Of a stretch of DNA of 64,000 nt, positions 45,659 to 54,447 are shown in pieces; position 1 is the first letter of the stretch; each line of letters begins with the position of its first letter. The position numbers were made by a program, and so were the translations under genes. Source of the stretch: Streptomyces sp. CNQ-509 (lineage in GTDB: Bacteria > Actinomycetota > Actinomycetes > Streptomycetales > Streptomycetaceae); assembly GCF_001011035.1 (NCBI RefSeq), contig NZ_CP011492.1, forward strand, positions 5,067,001 to 5,131,000, written 5' to 3'. The notes beneath the pieces were generated by a model. It did no database searches. It saw only the letters and a program-made list of their open reading frames with translations, and had not been told where the DNA came from.

Positions 45659-47202
45659 TCGTCCTCCTGCTCCAGGGCCTCCGCCGCCGCAGACGAGTCC
45701 CGCGGCAGCCGCAGCGTGAACACCGCGCCGCCCGCCGGGTCGTTGGCCGCGGTGATCGTACCGCCGTGGATCCGGGCGCTCTCCACCGCGATGGACAGCC
45801 CGAGGCCGCTGCCGTCGGAGCGCGGGCGCGCGGTGTCCGCCTTGTAGAACCGGTCGAAGACGTGCGGCAGCACCTCGGCGGGGATGCCGGGCCCGTTGTC
45901 CTTGACCTCGATGACCAGATCGCCGGCGCCGGGCGCGTCCGCCGTGGTGCGCACCGACACCCGCACGGGGGAGCCGCCGTGCTTGAGCGCGTTGCCGATG
46001 AGGTTGGCGAGGATCACGTCCAGGCGCCGCGGGTCGAGGCGCGCGACGATGCCGCGGTCGGCGTCCAGCTCCACCGCGTCCAGCCAGGCGCGGGCGTCGA
46101 TGCAGGCGGTGACCTGGTCGGCGACGTCCACGTCGTCGAGTACGAGCCGGGCCGTGCCGGCGTCGAAGCGCGTCACCTCCATCAGGTTCTCCACCAGGTC
46201 GTTGAGGCGCCGGGTCTCCTGCACCACGAGCTGCACCGCGGGCGCGATCATCGGGTCCAGGTTCTCCTGCTCCTCCTCCAGCACCTCGGAGACCGCGGTC
46301 ATCGCGGTCAGCGGCGTGCGCAGCTCGTGCGACATGTCCGCCACGAACCGCCGGCTGGACTTCTCCCGCTCGCTCAGCTCCTCCACCCGCTGCTGGAGCC
46401 GCTCCGCGGTCTGGTTGAACGTCCGCGAGAGGTCGGCCAGTTCGTCGGTGCCGGTCACCCGCAGCCGGGTGTCGAGCTTGCCCTCGCCCAGCCGCCGGGC
46501 CGCGTCGCCGAGCCGCTGCACCGGCCGCAGCACGGTGGACGCGGCGCCCTGCGCGAGCAGTGCGGAACCGATGAGGGACAGTCCGGTGGCGATGCCCAGC
46601 GACCAGGCCAGCGAGTTGAGGTCCCGGCGCTCGGAGTCCAGGGACTTGAACATGTAGCCGGTCCAGTCGGTGCCGATCACCCGGGCGCCGCCGACGAGAT
46701 ACGGCGTGCCGTCCATCGTCACCCGCTGCCAGTACAGGTGGTACGGCCACTTGCCGTCGTCGCGCCGCTGGTCGACCGCCGTCTTCAGCGTCTCCGGCAC
46801 GTCGTGCAGGGTGAACGACGGGTCGGAGCGCTCCACGCAGCCGGGCTCGCCGCCGCTGCCCCCGCCGCCGGAGATGAGTATGACGTCGAAGTTCTGGGTG
46901 GTGCTCGACAGCCGCCGCGCGGCCTTGGCGAGGTCCGTACAGCCGGACCGCAGGTCCAGCTCGCCGCTCTCGTCCTGCAGCGACTCCCGGAAGTCCTTGA
47001 GCGAGGCGTCCTGGGTGCGGGTGAGCACCGAGTCCCGGTTGAGCCAGTACGCGATGCCGGCGACCGACACCGCCGAGACCAGGGCCACCAGCGCGAACAC
47101 GATGACCAGACGCAGTCGCAGGCTGATCCAGCGCAGCAGCCCCGCCGCCCAGCCGCGTACGAGCCCCTGCCGCCCCTGCGCGTCGGCGGGGCCCGGACTC
47201 AC
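45655..47202 (-). CDS. afsQ2: Sensor histidine kinase AfsQ2
   Basis: 515 aa. Two membrane helices (about residues 25-47 and 190-212) flank an extracytoplasmic sensor with two Cys; HAMP follows. The phosphoacceptor is in RRFVADMSHELRTPLTAM (H box), then NLIGNALKHGG (N box), DNGPGIP and GSGLGLSI (G boxes). It phosphorylates AfsQ1. In S. coelicolor the pair controls antibiotic production and nitrogen-related genes on glutamate-type media. GTG 47202 overlaps the afsQ1 stop. Confidence 0.92.
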   Translation of the reverse strand: MSPGPADAQGRQGLVRGWAAGLLRWISLRLRLVIVFALVALVSAVSVAGIAYWLNRDSVLTRTQDASLKDFRESLQDESGELDLRSGCTDLAKAARRLSSTTQNFDVILISGGGGSGGEPGCVERSDPSFTLHDVPETLKTAVDQRRDDGKWPYHLYWQRVTMDGTPYLVGGARVIGTDWTGYMFKSLDSERRDLNSLAWSLGIATGLSLIGSALLAQGAASTVLRPVQRLGDAARRLGEGKLDTRLRVTGTDELADLSRTFNQTAERLQQRVEELSEREKSSRRFVADMSHELRTPLTAMTAVSEVLEEEQENLDPMIAPAVQLVVQETRRLNDLVENLMEVTRFDAGTARLVLDDVDVADQVTACIDARAWLDAVELDADRGIVARLDPRRLDVILANLIGNALKHGGSPVRVSVRTTADAPGAGDLVIEVKDNGPGIPAEVLPHVFDRFYKADTARPRSDGSGLGLSIAVESARIHGGTITAANDPAGGAVFTLRLPRDSSAAAEALEQEDE

Positions 47203-47876
47203 GAGGGCGGATCCAGCCGGTAGCCCACGCCGCGTACGGTTTTGATCAGTGTCGGCGCGGACGGCACGTCCTCGACCTTCGCGCGCAGCCGCTGTACGCA
47301 GGCATCGACCAGCCGGGAGTCGCCGAGGTAGTCGTGCTCCCAGACCAACTGCAGCAACTGCTGGCGCGACAGCGCCTGCCCGGGCCTGCGGCTCAGCTCC
47401 AGGAGCAACCGCAGCTCCGTCGGCGTCAGTTGCAGATGCTCGCCGTCCTTGGTGACGGTCATCGCGGAGCGGTCGATGACGACGTTGCCGAAGGTGGCCG
47501 AGTCGGTGGTCTCCCGCTCGCCGCGGCGCAGCACCGCGCGGATCCGGGCATCCAGCACCCGGCCCTGCACGGGCTTGACGACGTAGTCGTCGGCGCCCGA
47601 CTCCAGCCCGACCACCACGTCGATGTCGTCGCTGCGCGCGGTCAGCAGGATGATCGGCAACTGGTCGGTGCGGCGGATGCGCCGGCACACCTCGAAGCCG
47701 TCGATGCCCGGCAGCATCACATCCAGCACGATCAGGTCGGGCCGCTGCTCGCGCAGCAGCTTGAGCCCGTCCTCACCGGTCGCCGCGGTGGTCACGCGGT
47801 GGCCCTGGCGGGAGAGGGACATCTCCAGCGCGGTGCGGATGGCGTCGTCGTCCTCGATCAGCAACAGAGAAGGCAC
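47199..47876 (-). CDS. afsQ1: Response regulator AfsQ1
   Basis: 225 aa, the same length as I recall for S. coelicolor AfsQ1. The receiver domain has the acidic pair in IEDDDAI, the phospho-Asp in LIVLDVMLPG and Lys in DDYVVKPV. An OmpR-type winged helix follows (about 130-222, ending RVGYRL-like VRGVGYRLD). GTG 47876 is 7 nt after the -10-like CAGAAT, so a leaderless mRNA is likely; ATG 47885 is the longer choice. It is divergent from sigQ across a 212-bp gap holding an AfsQ1 site. Confidence 0.92.
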   Translation of the reverse strand: MPSLLLIEDDDAIRTALEMSLSRQGHRVTTAATGEDGLKLLREQRPDLIVLDVMLPGIDGFEVCRRIRRTDQLPIILLTARSDDIDVVVGLESGADDYVVKPVQGRVLDARIRAVLRRGERETTDSATFGNVVIDRSAMTVTKDGEHLQLTPTELRLLLELSRRPGQALSRQQLLQLVWEHDYLGDSRLVDACVQRLRAKVEDVPSAPTLIKTVRGVGYRLDPPS

Positions 47877-47965
47877 GCGGGTCATTCTGGCAGGGCGCGC
47901 CGGAAGGGGCGAGTTCGCCGTCATCACGGCCTCCGGAAGGGCCCGTGTAAGGGGCACCGGCCCCT

Positions 47966-47981
47966 GTTGCACGCCTGTGAC
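47966..47981. promoter_or_regulatory. AfsQ1-binding site between afsQ1 and sigQ
   Basis: GTTGC-N6-GTGAC matches the published AfsQ1 pattern GTnAC-N6-GTnAC with one mismatch in the first half. It sits in the shared control region, where AfsQ1 is known to act in S. coelicolor. Confidence 0.6.
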
Positions 47982-48087
47982 AGTCGGCGGACAGCGCGAT
48001 GAAGTCGGGACGACAGGATTCTGGACGTCGGGCAAGCCCGGCAGGACAGGACCGACCGAAGCAGACTCCACCGGCGGGGGGCGTGAG

Positions 48088-48969
48088 ATGAACGCACTGC
48101 ACGACAGCACCACCAGCGCAGCGGTTCACACACGCCTGCACGCCAAGGGGGGGAGTGCTGAGGGGATGGCTCCCGCCCGCGCCTCGCGCGGTGCGGGGGA
48201 GTCCGGTGCCGCAACCGCGCGGGGGTGCGGTCGCGGCGCCGGGCGTCGTCCTCCTTACATGGTCGCGATCGCGGGCAACACGGGCCCCGGGGGGACCGGC
48301 GTCATGCCGGCGGGGACCGGACCGGCCGCGGACCCGGGGGGGAACGCCGGGGGGGACACCAGGGGGGACGACGGGGGGAAGAAGGCGTACGGAGAGGTGC
48401 CGGGGGAAACGGCCGGCACGCAGGCCGGGGCCGCCGCGGAGGCTGACAGCACCGCGGCGTTCACCGCCTACGTGGCCGAGCGGCGCGCCTCTCTGTACGC
48501 CACCGCCTACCACCTGACCGGTGACCGGTTCGAGGCGGAGGACCTGCTGCAGAGCGCGCTGTTCTCCACCTACCGGGCCTGGGACCGGATCAGCGACAAG
48601 GCCGCGGTGGGGGGCTACCTCCGCCGCACCATGACGAACCTGCACATCAGCGCCTGGCGCCGGCGCAAGCTCGCGGAGTACCCGACCGAGGAACTCCCCG
48701 AGGCGCCGGGGGAGTCGGACGCCATGCGCGGCACGGAGCTGCGCACGGTGCTCTGGCAGGCGCTGGCGCGGCTGCCCGAGATGCAGCGCACGATGCTCGT
48801 GCTGCGCTACTACGAGGGCAGGACCGACCCGGAGATCGCCGACGTACTGGGGATCAGCGTGGGGACCGTCAAGAGCAGCATCTGGCGCTCGCTGCGCCGG
48901 CTCCGCGACGACGAGGCGCTGAGCTTCGGGCGGGACCGGGAGGAGTCGTTCGAGGAGCTCGTGGCCTGA
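48088..48969 (+). CDS. sigQ: SigE-like sigma factor SigQ
   Basis: 293 aa. The first 120 residues are a disordered Gly/Ala-rich leader; the sigma part starts at FTAYVAERRASLYATAYHLTGDRFEAEDLLQSALFSTYRAWDRI (region 2) and ends with LPEMQRTMLVLRYYEGRTDPEIADVLGISVGTVKSSIWRSLRRLRDDE (region 4). It is the SigQ partner gene of afsQ1/Q2 and is expected to be activated by AfsQ1. The leader is encoded by a run of four G6-G7 tracts (48336-48378). ATG 48088 is preceded by a G-rich ribosome-binding site. Confidence 0.9.
   Translation: MNALHDSTTSAAVHTRLHAKGGSAEGMAPARASRGAGESGAATARGCGRGAGRRPPYMVAIAGNTGPGGTGVMPAGTGPAADPGGNAGGDTRGDDGGKKAYGEVPGETAGTQAGAAAEADSTAAFTAYVAERRASLYATAYHLTGDRFEAEDLLQSALFSTYRAWDRISDKAAVGGYLRRTMTNLHISAWRRRKLAEYPTEELPEAPGESDAMRGTELRTVLWQALARLPEMQRTMLVLRYYEGRTDPEIADVLGISVGTVKSSIWRSLRRLRDDEALSFGRDREESFEELVA
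48336..48378 (+). repeat. Four G-tracts in sigQ (G-quadruplex candidate)
   Basis: Runs of 7, 7, 6 and 6 G are separated by 6, 6 and 5 nt on the coding strand. This is an ideal quadruplex pattern in DNA and in the sigQ mRNA. Confidence 0.7.
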
Positions 48970-49230
48970 GGGGGCCGATGACCGGGGATGGGGGGACCCC
49001 GGGCCACGGGAGGGGAAAAACGGGGGAAATCGGGGGATGACGGGGGGAACGGGGGAGGAACCGCGAGACCGTACGGGGCCGGGGGGTGCCCGTCAGGACT
49101 CGGGGGGAACGGGGGACCGGGGGAACGAGCCGGGGCCGGGCGCGCGGGGGGTGCGTCCGGCCCCGGCTCGTGCGCGGTGCGCGGTGCGCGGGGTGCCGCG
49201 CGTCGGGCGGGACAGCCGCGGCGCCCGGCC
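48970..49230 (+). repeat. G-tract array downstream of sigQ, no gene
   Basis: At least ten runs of 4-6 G, mostly spaced by 4-9 nt, fill the stretch between sigQ and the convergent aldehyde dehydrogenase gene. No gene or classic terminator is visible. Confidence 0.65.
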
Positions 49231-49239
49231 CGGAGGGCG

Positions 49240-50136
49240 TCAGTACGCCGAGCCGCTCACGCCCAGGCTGCCCGTCGGGTGCCAGACCGTCTTCGTCTCC
49301 AGGAACGCCGTCAGCCGGCCCGTCCCCGGGTCCGCCGTCCAGTCGTACGGCGGCCGCGGGCGCAGCACCCGCTTCAGGTTGTCCGCCGCCGCGACCTCCA
49401 GCTCCCGCGCCAGCTCCGCGTCCGCGCCCGCCAGGTCGATGGCGTTGACGTCCTGGTGCGCGGCCAGCGTCGGCGCGATCTCCGCGGTACGCCCTGAGAG
49501 CACGTTGACGACACCCCCCGGCACGTCCGACGTGGCCAGCACCTCCGCCAGCGACAGCGCCGGCAGCGGCCGCTCCTCCGCGGCGACGACCACCGCCGCG
49601 TTGCCCGTGGCGATCACCGGGGCGAGCACCGACACCAGCCCCAGCAGCGCCGACTCCTGCGGCGCCACGACGGCGACGACGCCCGTCGGCTCCGGCGCGG
49701 AGAGGTTGAAGTACGGCCCGGCGACCGGGTTTCCGCCGCCGGCGACCTGGGCGATCTTGTCGGTCCAGCCCGCGTACCAGACCCAGCGGTCGATCGCCGC
49801 GTCCACCTGCGCCGCCGACTTGGGCTTCGACAGACCCTCCGCGTCGGCGACCTCCGCGACGTACTGCTCGCGCCGCCCCTGGAGCATCTCCGCCACCCGG
49901 TAGAGCACCTGGCCGCGGTTGTACGCCGTGGCGCCCGACCAGCCGGCGACGGCCTTGCGGGCGGCGACCACCGCGTCGCGGGCGTCCTTGCGGGAGGCAC
50001 GGGGCGCGTTGGCGAGCCAGCGGCCCTTCGCGTCGGTCACCTCGTACACCCGCCCGCTCTCCGAGCGGGGGAACTTCCCGCCCACGTACAGCTTGTAGGT
50101 CTTGAGGACCGACAGCCTCGCATCCGCCTGTGTCAT
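49240..50136 (-). CDS. Short aldehyde dehydrogenase family protein
   Basis: 298 aa against about 480 for the full family. It has the N-terminal NAD-binding half of the fold (APEPTGVVAVVAPQESALLGLVSVLAPVIATGNAAVVVAAEERPLPALS) but stops before a catalytic Cys segment and ends with VWHPTGSLGVSGSAY. It overlaps the upstream full-length dehydrogenase (ATGA). It is unlikely to be an independent enzyme; it may be a structural partner of that dehydrogenase. The same deoC-ald-ald arrangement occurs in other Streptomyces, so it is not a fresh truncation. Confidence 0.8.
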   Translation of the reverse strand: MTQADARLSVLKTYKLYVGGKFPRSESGRVYEVTDAKGRWLANAPRASRKDARDAVVAARKAVAGWSGATAYNRGQVLYRVAEMLQGRREQYVAEVADAEGLSKPKSAAQVDAAIDRWVWYAGWTDKIAQVAGGGNPVAGPYFNLSAPEPTGVVAVVAPQESALLGLVSVLAPVIATGNAAVVVAAEERPLPALSLAEVLATSDVPGGVVNVLSGRTAEIAPTLAAHQDVNAIDLAGADAELARELEVAAADNLKRVLRPRPPYDWTADPGTGRLTAFLETKTVWHPTGSLGVSGSAY

Positions 50137-51575
50137 CGCAGGTACGCCTCCAGCCCGTGGCGGCCGCCCTCGCGGCCGAAGCCCGACTCCTTGTAGCCGC
50201 CGAACGGCGAGGTCGGATCGAACTTGTTGAACGTGTTCGCCCACACGACGCCCGCCCGCAGCCGGTCGGCCACCGCCAGGATCCGCGAGCCCTTCTCCGT
50301 CCACACCCCTGCGGACAGCCCGTAGGGCGTGTTGTTGGCCTTCGCGACCGCCTCCGCGGGGGTACGGAACGTCAGCACCGACAGCACCGGGCCGAAGATC
50401 TCCTCGCGCGCGATGCGGTGCGCCTGCGTCACGCCGGTGAAGAGCGTCGGCGCGAACCAGTAGCCGCTGCCGGGCAGTTCGCACGGTGCCGTCCAGCGCT
50501 GCGCGCCCTCCGCGTCGCCGGCGTCCGCCAGCTCCGTGATCCGGGCGAGCTGCTCGGGGGAGTTGATGGCGCCGATGTCGGTGTTCTTGTCCAGCGGGTC
50601 GCCCAGCCGCAGCGTGGAGAGCCGCCGCTTCAGCGACTCCAGCAGCTCGTCGGCCACCGACTCCTGCACCAGCAGCCGGGAGCCGGCGCAGCAGACCTGG
50701 CCCTGGTTGAAGAAGATGCCGCCGACGATGCCCTCGACGGCCTGGTCGACGGGCGCGTCGTCGAAGACGATGTTCGCGCCTTTGCCGCCCAGCTCCAGCG
50801 TGAGCCGCTTGTCCGTGCCGGCGACCGACCTGGCGATCTCCTTGCCGACGGCCGTGGAGCCGGTGAACGCGACCTTGTCGACGTCCGAGTGCGCGACGAG
50901 CGCGGCGCCCGCGTCCCCGTAGCCCGGCAGGATGTTCACCACCCCGCGGGGCAGTCCCGCCTGGCGGCAGATGTCGGCGAAGAAGAGCGCGGACAGCGGC
51001 GTGGTCTCGGCGGGCTTGAGCACCACGGTGTTGCCGCAGGCGAGCGCCGGGGCGATCTTCCACGCGAGCATCAGCAGCGGGAAGTTCCACGGGATGACCT
51101 GGCCCGCGACGCCCAGGGGCTTCGGCTCGGGGCCGAAGCCGGCGTGGCCGAGCTTGTCCGCCCAGCCGGCGTAGTAGAAGAAGTGCGCGGCGACGAGCGG
51201 CAGGTCGGCGTCGCGGGTCTCGCGGATCGGCTTGCCGTTGTCCAGCGTCTCCAGCACCGCCAGCTCGCGCGAGCGCTCCTGGATGATGCGGGCGATACGG
51301 AACAGGTACTTGCCGCGCTCCGCGCCCGGCAGCGCCGACCAGGAGGTGAACGCCCGCCGGGCGGCGGCGACCGCCCGCTCGACGTCCGCCTCGCCGGCCC
51401 GCGCGACCTCGGAGAGCACCTCCTCGGTCGCCGGGGCGACGGACTTGAAGACCTTGCCGTCGGCGGCCTCGGCGAACTCGCCGTCGACGAACAGGCCGTA
51501 GCTGGGCGCGATGTCGACGACCGAGCGGGACTCGGGCGCGGGTGCGTAGGCGAAGAGCTTGTGTTCAGCGGTCAT
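50133..51575 (-). CDS. NAD(P)-dependent aldehyde dehydrogenase
   Basis: 480 aa, full length. VIPWNFPLLML (oxyanion region), GNTVVLKPAETTPL (cofactor), FTGSTAVGKEIA, the general base in LTLELGGKGANIVF and the catalytic Cys in FFNQGQVCCAGSRLLV are present, as is PFGGYKESGFGRE near the end. It lies 16 bp after deoC, so acetaldehyde released by deoxyribose-phosphate aldolase is the most likely substrate, giving acetate. Confidence 0.9.
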   Translation of the reverse strand: MTAEHKLFAYAPAPESRSVVDIAPSYGLFVDGEFAEAADGKVFKSVAPATEEVLSEVARAGEADVERAVAAARRAFTSWSALPGAERGKYLFRIARIIQERSRELAVLETLDNGKPIRETRDADLPLVAAHFFYYAGWADKLGHAGFGPEPKPLGVAGQVIPWNFPLLMLAWKIAPALACGNTVVLKPAETTPLSALFFADICRQAGLPRGVVNILPGYGDAGAALVAHSDVDKVAFTGSTAVGKEIARSVAGTDKRLTLELGGKGANIVFDDAPVDQAVEGIVGGIFFNQGQVCCAGSRLLVQESVADELLESLKRRLSTLRLGDPLDKNTDIGAINSPEQLARITELADAGDAEGAQRWTAPCELPGSGYWFAPTLFTGVTQAHRIAREEIFGPVLSVLTFRTPAEAVAKANNTPYGLSAGVWTEKGSRILAVADRLRAGVVWANTFNKFDPTSPFGGYKESGFGREGGRHGLEAYLR

Positions 51576-51591
51576 GCGGCTCGGACCCCCT

Positions 51592-52560
51592 CTAGTCCAC
51601 GGTCACGTAGTCGGGGCCGGAGTAGCGGCCGGTGCGCAGCTTCTGCCGCTGCATGAGCAGGTCGTTGAGGAGGCTGGAGGCGCCGAAGCGGAACCAGCGG
51701 TTGTCCAGCCAGTCGTCCCCGGCGGTCTCGTTCACCAGCACCAGGAACTTCACCGCGTCCTTGGCCGTGCGGATGCCGCCCGCGGGCTTCACGCCGACCT
51801 GCACGCCGGTGGCCGCGCGGTAGTCCCGGACGGCTTCGAGCAGGACCAGGGTGTTGGCGGGGGTGGCGTTCACGCCGACCTTGCCGGTCGAGGTCTTGAT
51901 GAAGTCGGCGCCCGCCAGCATGCCGAGCCAGCTCGCCCGGCGGATGTTGTCGTACGTGGACAGCTCGCCGGTCTCGAAGATCACCTTCAGCCGGGCGCCG
52001 GCGGCGGCCTGCCGCACCGCGCGGATCTGCTCGTAGACCTCCAGATAGCGGCCGGCGAGGAACGCGCCGCGGTCGATGACCATGTCGATCTCGTCGGCGC
52101 CCGCGGCCAGCGCCGCCCGGGTGTCGGCGAGCTTCACCTCCAGCGCCGCCCGCCCGGAGGGGAAGGCGGTGGCCACCGAGGCGACCTTGACGCCGGAGCC
52201 TTCCAGCGCCTCGGCGGCGACGGCGGCCAGGTCCGGGTAGACGCAGACGGCCGCGACCTCGGGCGTCGTCCGGTCCGTGGGGTCGGGGGTACGGGCCTTG
52301 GCGCACAGGGCGCGCACCTTGCCGGGGGTGTCGGAGCCCTCCAGCGTGGTCAGGTCGATCATCGAGACGGCCAGGTCCAGGGCGTACGCCTTGGCGGTGG
52401 TCTTGATGGAGCGGGTGCCCAGGGCGGCGGCGCGGGCCTCCAGGCCGACCGGGTCGACGCCTGGCAGACCGTGCAGGAAGCGGCGGAGCGCGCCGTCGGA
52501 GGCCGTCACGTCCGCGAGGGACGCCGGCGGGCCCGCGGCTGCGGTGGGTATGCGGGGCAT
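51592..52560 (-). CDS. deoC: Deoxyribose-phosphate aldolase
   Basis: 322 aa, longer than E. coli DeoC because of an actinomycete N-terminal extension. KVIFETGELSTYDNIRRASWLGMLAGADFIKTSTGKVGVNATPANTLVLLE contains the Schiff-base Lys (FIKTSTGK), followed by GVKPAGGIRTAKDA. It splits 2-deoxyribose-5-phosphate to acetaldehyde and glyceraldehyde-3-phosphate. ATG 52560 is used; GTG 52566 is 6 nt after a TATGCT -10 box and would be a leaderless start. It heads an operon with two aldehyde dehydrogenases. Confidence 0.92.
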   Translation of the reverse strand: MPRIPTAAAGPPASLADVTASDGALRRFLHGLPGVDPVGLEARAAALGTRSIKTTAKAYALDLAVSMIDLTTLEGSDTPGKVRALCAKARTPDPTDRTTPEVAAVCVYPDLAAVAAEALEGSGVKVASVATAFPSGRAALEVKLADTRAALAAGADEIDMVIDRGAFLAGRYLEVYEQIRAVRQAAAGARLKVIFETGELSTYDNIRRASWLGMLAGADFIKTSTGKVGVNATPANTLVLLEAVRDYRAATGVQVGVKPAGGIRTAKDAVKFLVLVNETAGDDWLDNRWFRFGASSLLNDLLMQRQKLRTGRYSGPDYVTVD

Positions 52561-52572
52561 GGTCACCACCCG

Positions 52573-52591
52573 AGCATATCTACCCGCGTAG
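52573..52591 (-). promoter_or_regulatory. deoC promoter and operator
   Basis: CTACCCGCGTAG (52580-52591, plus strand) is one mismatch from the palindrome at add, punA and the transporter. TATGCT (52573-52578 on the minus strand) is the adjoining -10 box. Confidence 0.55.
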
Positions 52592-52689
52592 CGTCCCGGG
52601 AGTGGGCACCGCGGTCCCGGCGGATCGATGCGGGACCGCAATCCCGGCGCGATCTCCGGATTCCGGAGCCGTCGGGCACAATCGGCGGC

Positions 52690-53373
52690 ATGAGCAAGGA
52701 CACCCCGGACACCCGGCCGAAATACGCCGACCGCGCCTACCGCTCCGTCTCCGGTATCGCCGCCGGCGTGCTGCTGCTCGTCCTCGGCGGCTGGCTCGGC
52801 GCGGACGCGCTGGTCCGCGGCAGCGGGCAGGCGCGGGCGATCGCGGTGGCCGCGCTGGTCGCCGGGGTGCCGATGGTGGTGTCCCTGACGCTGCGCCCCG
52901 TGGTGTACGCGGGCGAGGAGCGGCTGCGGGTGCGCAACCCCTTCCGCACGATCGTGGTGCCGTGGGGCCGGGTCGAGGAGATCCGGGCGGGCTACTCCAG
53001 CGAGGTCGTCACCGAGGACGCCAAGTACCAGATGTGGGCCATCCCCGTCTCGCTGCGCGCCCGCAAGAAGGCCAACCGCCGCCGGGACCGCGCGGCCGGC
53101 GGCGGCGGGCTCTTCAGCCCGTCCAGCCGCCCGGCGCTGTCGGACCCGGCGATGCGCCGCCCCGGCGGCACGGGCGCCGCGGACCTGGACCCCTCGGGCG
53201 GCGACCTGACGCCGACGGCGGACAAGTCGATCCGCGAGCTGCGCGAGCTGGCGCACACGTACGCCGACCGCGAGGGCGCGCAGGGGCCCGTCACGGTGCG
53301 CTGGGCGTACGAGATCCTGGGCCCCGCCATCGCGGGCGGCCTGGCCCTGATCATCGTTATCGCCGTGGGCTGA
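52690..53373 (+). CDS. PH-domain membrane protein
   Basis: 227 aa. Two membrane helices (about residues 22-42 and 50-68) precede a bacterial PH-like domain (LTLRPVVYAGEERLRVRNPFRTIVVPWGRVEEIRAGYSSEVVTEDAKYQMWAIPVSL), then a Ser/Pro/Gly-rich linker and a C-terminal membrane helix (about 205-226). Function unknown. Confidence 0.78.
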   Translation: MSKDTPDTRPKYADRAYRSVSGIAAGVLLLVLGGWLGADALVRGSGQARAIAVAALVAGVPMVVSLTLRPVVYAGEERLRVRNPFRTIVVPWGRVEEIRAGYSSEVVTEDAKYQMWAIPVSLRARKKANRRRDRAAGGGGLFSPSSRPALSDPAMRRPGGTGAADLDPSGGDLTPTADKSIRELRELAHTYADREGAQGPVTVRWAYEILGPAIAGGLALIIVIAVG

Positions 53374-53391
53374 ACCCCGATTTCCGCCCGT

Positions 53392-53419
53392 GCCCCGCTC
53401 GTCTCGCGCGTGGCGGGGC
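53392..53419. terminator. Terminator between PH-domain and NlpC/P60 genes
   Basis: GCCCCGC (53392-53398) and GCGGGGC (53413-53419), 14-nt loop, between convergent genes. Confidence 0.5.
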
Positions 53420-53425
53420 GCCGGC

Positions 53426-54070
53426 TCATCCGGGGCGGATCGCGCTGTGGATCGGCATCGTGCAGATCGACTCGGACCGGGCGGAGGCGCCGGGGCGCGG
53501 GGCGTGGATCATGTGGCCGCCACCGGTGTAGAGGCCGACGTGGCTGATGTCGTCGAAGAAGAAGACCAGGTCGCCCGGGCGCAGTTCGTCCACGGGCACG
53601 GAGGTGCCGGCGGTGACCTGGTCCCACGTCACGCGGGGGATCTCCACCCCGGCCGCCCGCCACGCGGCCTGCGTGAGTCCTGTGCAGTCCCAGGTGCCGG
53701 GCCCGGTGGCGCCCCAAACGTACGGCTCGCCCACCTGCGCCTCGGCGAAGGCGATGGCGGCCTCCGCCCCCTCGGATACGGGCCCGTCCTCGGCGGGCGC
53801 GGTGGCCTCCCCGGTGATGGTCCCCTCCGCCAGCTCCTGCCGCGTCTCCTCCTGCTGCGCCCGCAACCTGCGCTGCTCGGCGGCCTCCCGCCGGGCGTGC
53901 TCACGGGCCCGCCGCTCGGCCTCGGCGCGCTCCGCGCGCTCCAGCTTGTCGGACTCCTCGCGCTCGCGGGCGCTCAGCTCCGCCTTCAATTGCCGGGCCT
54001 CGGCGAGCTTGGCCCGCAAGTCCTTCTCCTGCTCGCGCAGCGACGCCTCGCGGTCCTTCAGCTTGTCCAC
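53426..54070 (-). CDS. NlpC/P60 peptidase, 5'-truncated and without signal peptide
   Basis: 214 codons from GTG 54070. A charged coiled coil (residues 1 to about 95, Glu/Arg/Ala-rich) precedes a complete NlpC/P60 domain with catalytic Cys in TWDCTGLTQAAWR, His in DDISHVGLY and a second His in GHMIHAPR. Relatives are exported D,L-endopeptidases that cut stem peptides. Here the frame is open only to a TGA near 54160 and codes for more coiled coil; no signal peptide exists. The gene has lost its 5' end close to the neighbouring toxin-antitoxin module and is probably dead or cytosolic. Confidence 0.7.
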   Translation of the reverse strand: MDKLKDREASLREQEKDLRAKLAEARQLKAELSAREREESDKLERAERAEAERRAREHARREAAEQRRLRAQQEETRQELAEGTITGEATAPAEDGPVSEGAEAAIAFAEAQVGEPYVWGATGPGTWDCTGLTQAAWRAAGVEIPRVTWDQVTAGTSVPVDELRPGDLVFFFDDISHVGLYTGGGHMIHAPRPGASARSESICTMPIHSAIRPG

Positions 54071-54388
54071 GGCTGCGCAGGCCGCCTTGCTGCGCTTACG
54101 GGCCTCCAGCTGCCGCGCGGTGAACCGGTTGAGCGCGTGGCGCTGCCGCGCGGGCCCGGCTCAGCGGGTGCCGCGCCCTGCCGCGTTCCGCCCCGGAGGA
54201 GAAGCCCTCACGGACCGGTCGGGCGAGTCGATGTCGAGGGGTAGCGGAGCCGCGCCGCCTGATGTGGTCGAAGGCACCGCACTTCTGCTGCGTAACGGGG
54301 CGCTGACGCTGGGCACCGCCGGGGGTCGGCTCGACCAGAGCCAGCCCTCCGTCTGCGGCATGCCCTTTGACGTGACGGAGGGCATGGT

Positions 54389-54418
54389 GGTACCGGTCTT
54401 GGGTACCAATCAGGTACC
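54389..54418. promoter_or_regulatory. Three GGTACC boxes before the YefM/YoeB pair
   Basis: GGTACC occurs at 54389, 54402 and 54413, spaced 13 and 11 bp, about 30-60 bp upstream of the antitoxin start. Short palindromes in this place are the usual targets of YefM-type autoregulation. Confidence 0.55.
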
Positions 54419-54447
54419 GTCTAAGGGCCAGCGCGAAGGAGTTCCTC

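Noticed and set aside
47975..48010. CCTGTGACA before sigQ, considered as a fourth copy of the ECF promoter motif
   Set aside because: No GCTG box is found 17 bp downstream, and the GTGAC is better explained as half of the AfsQ1 site.
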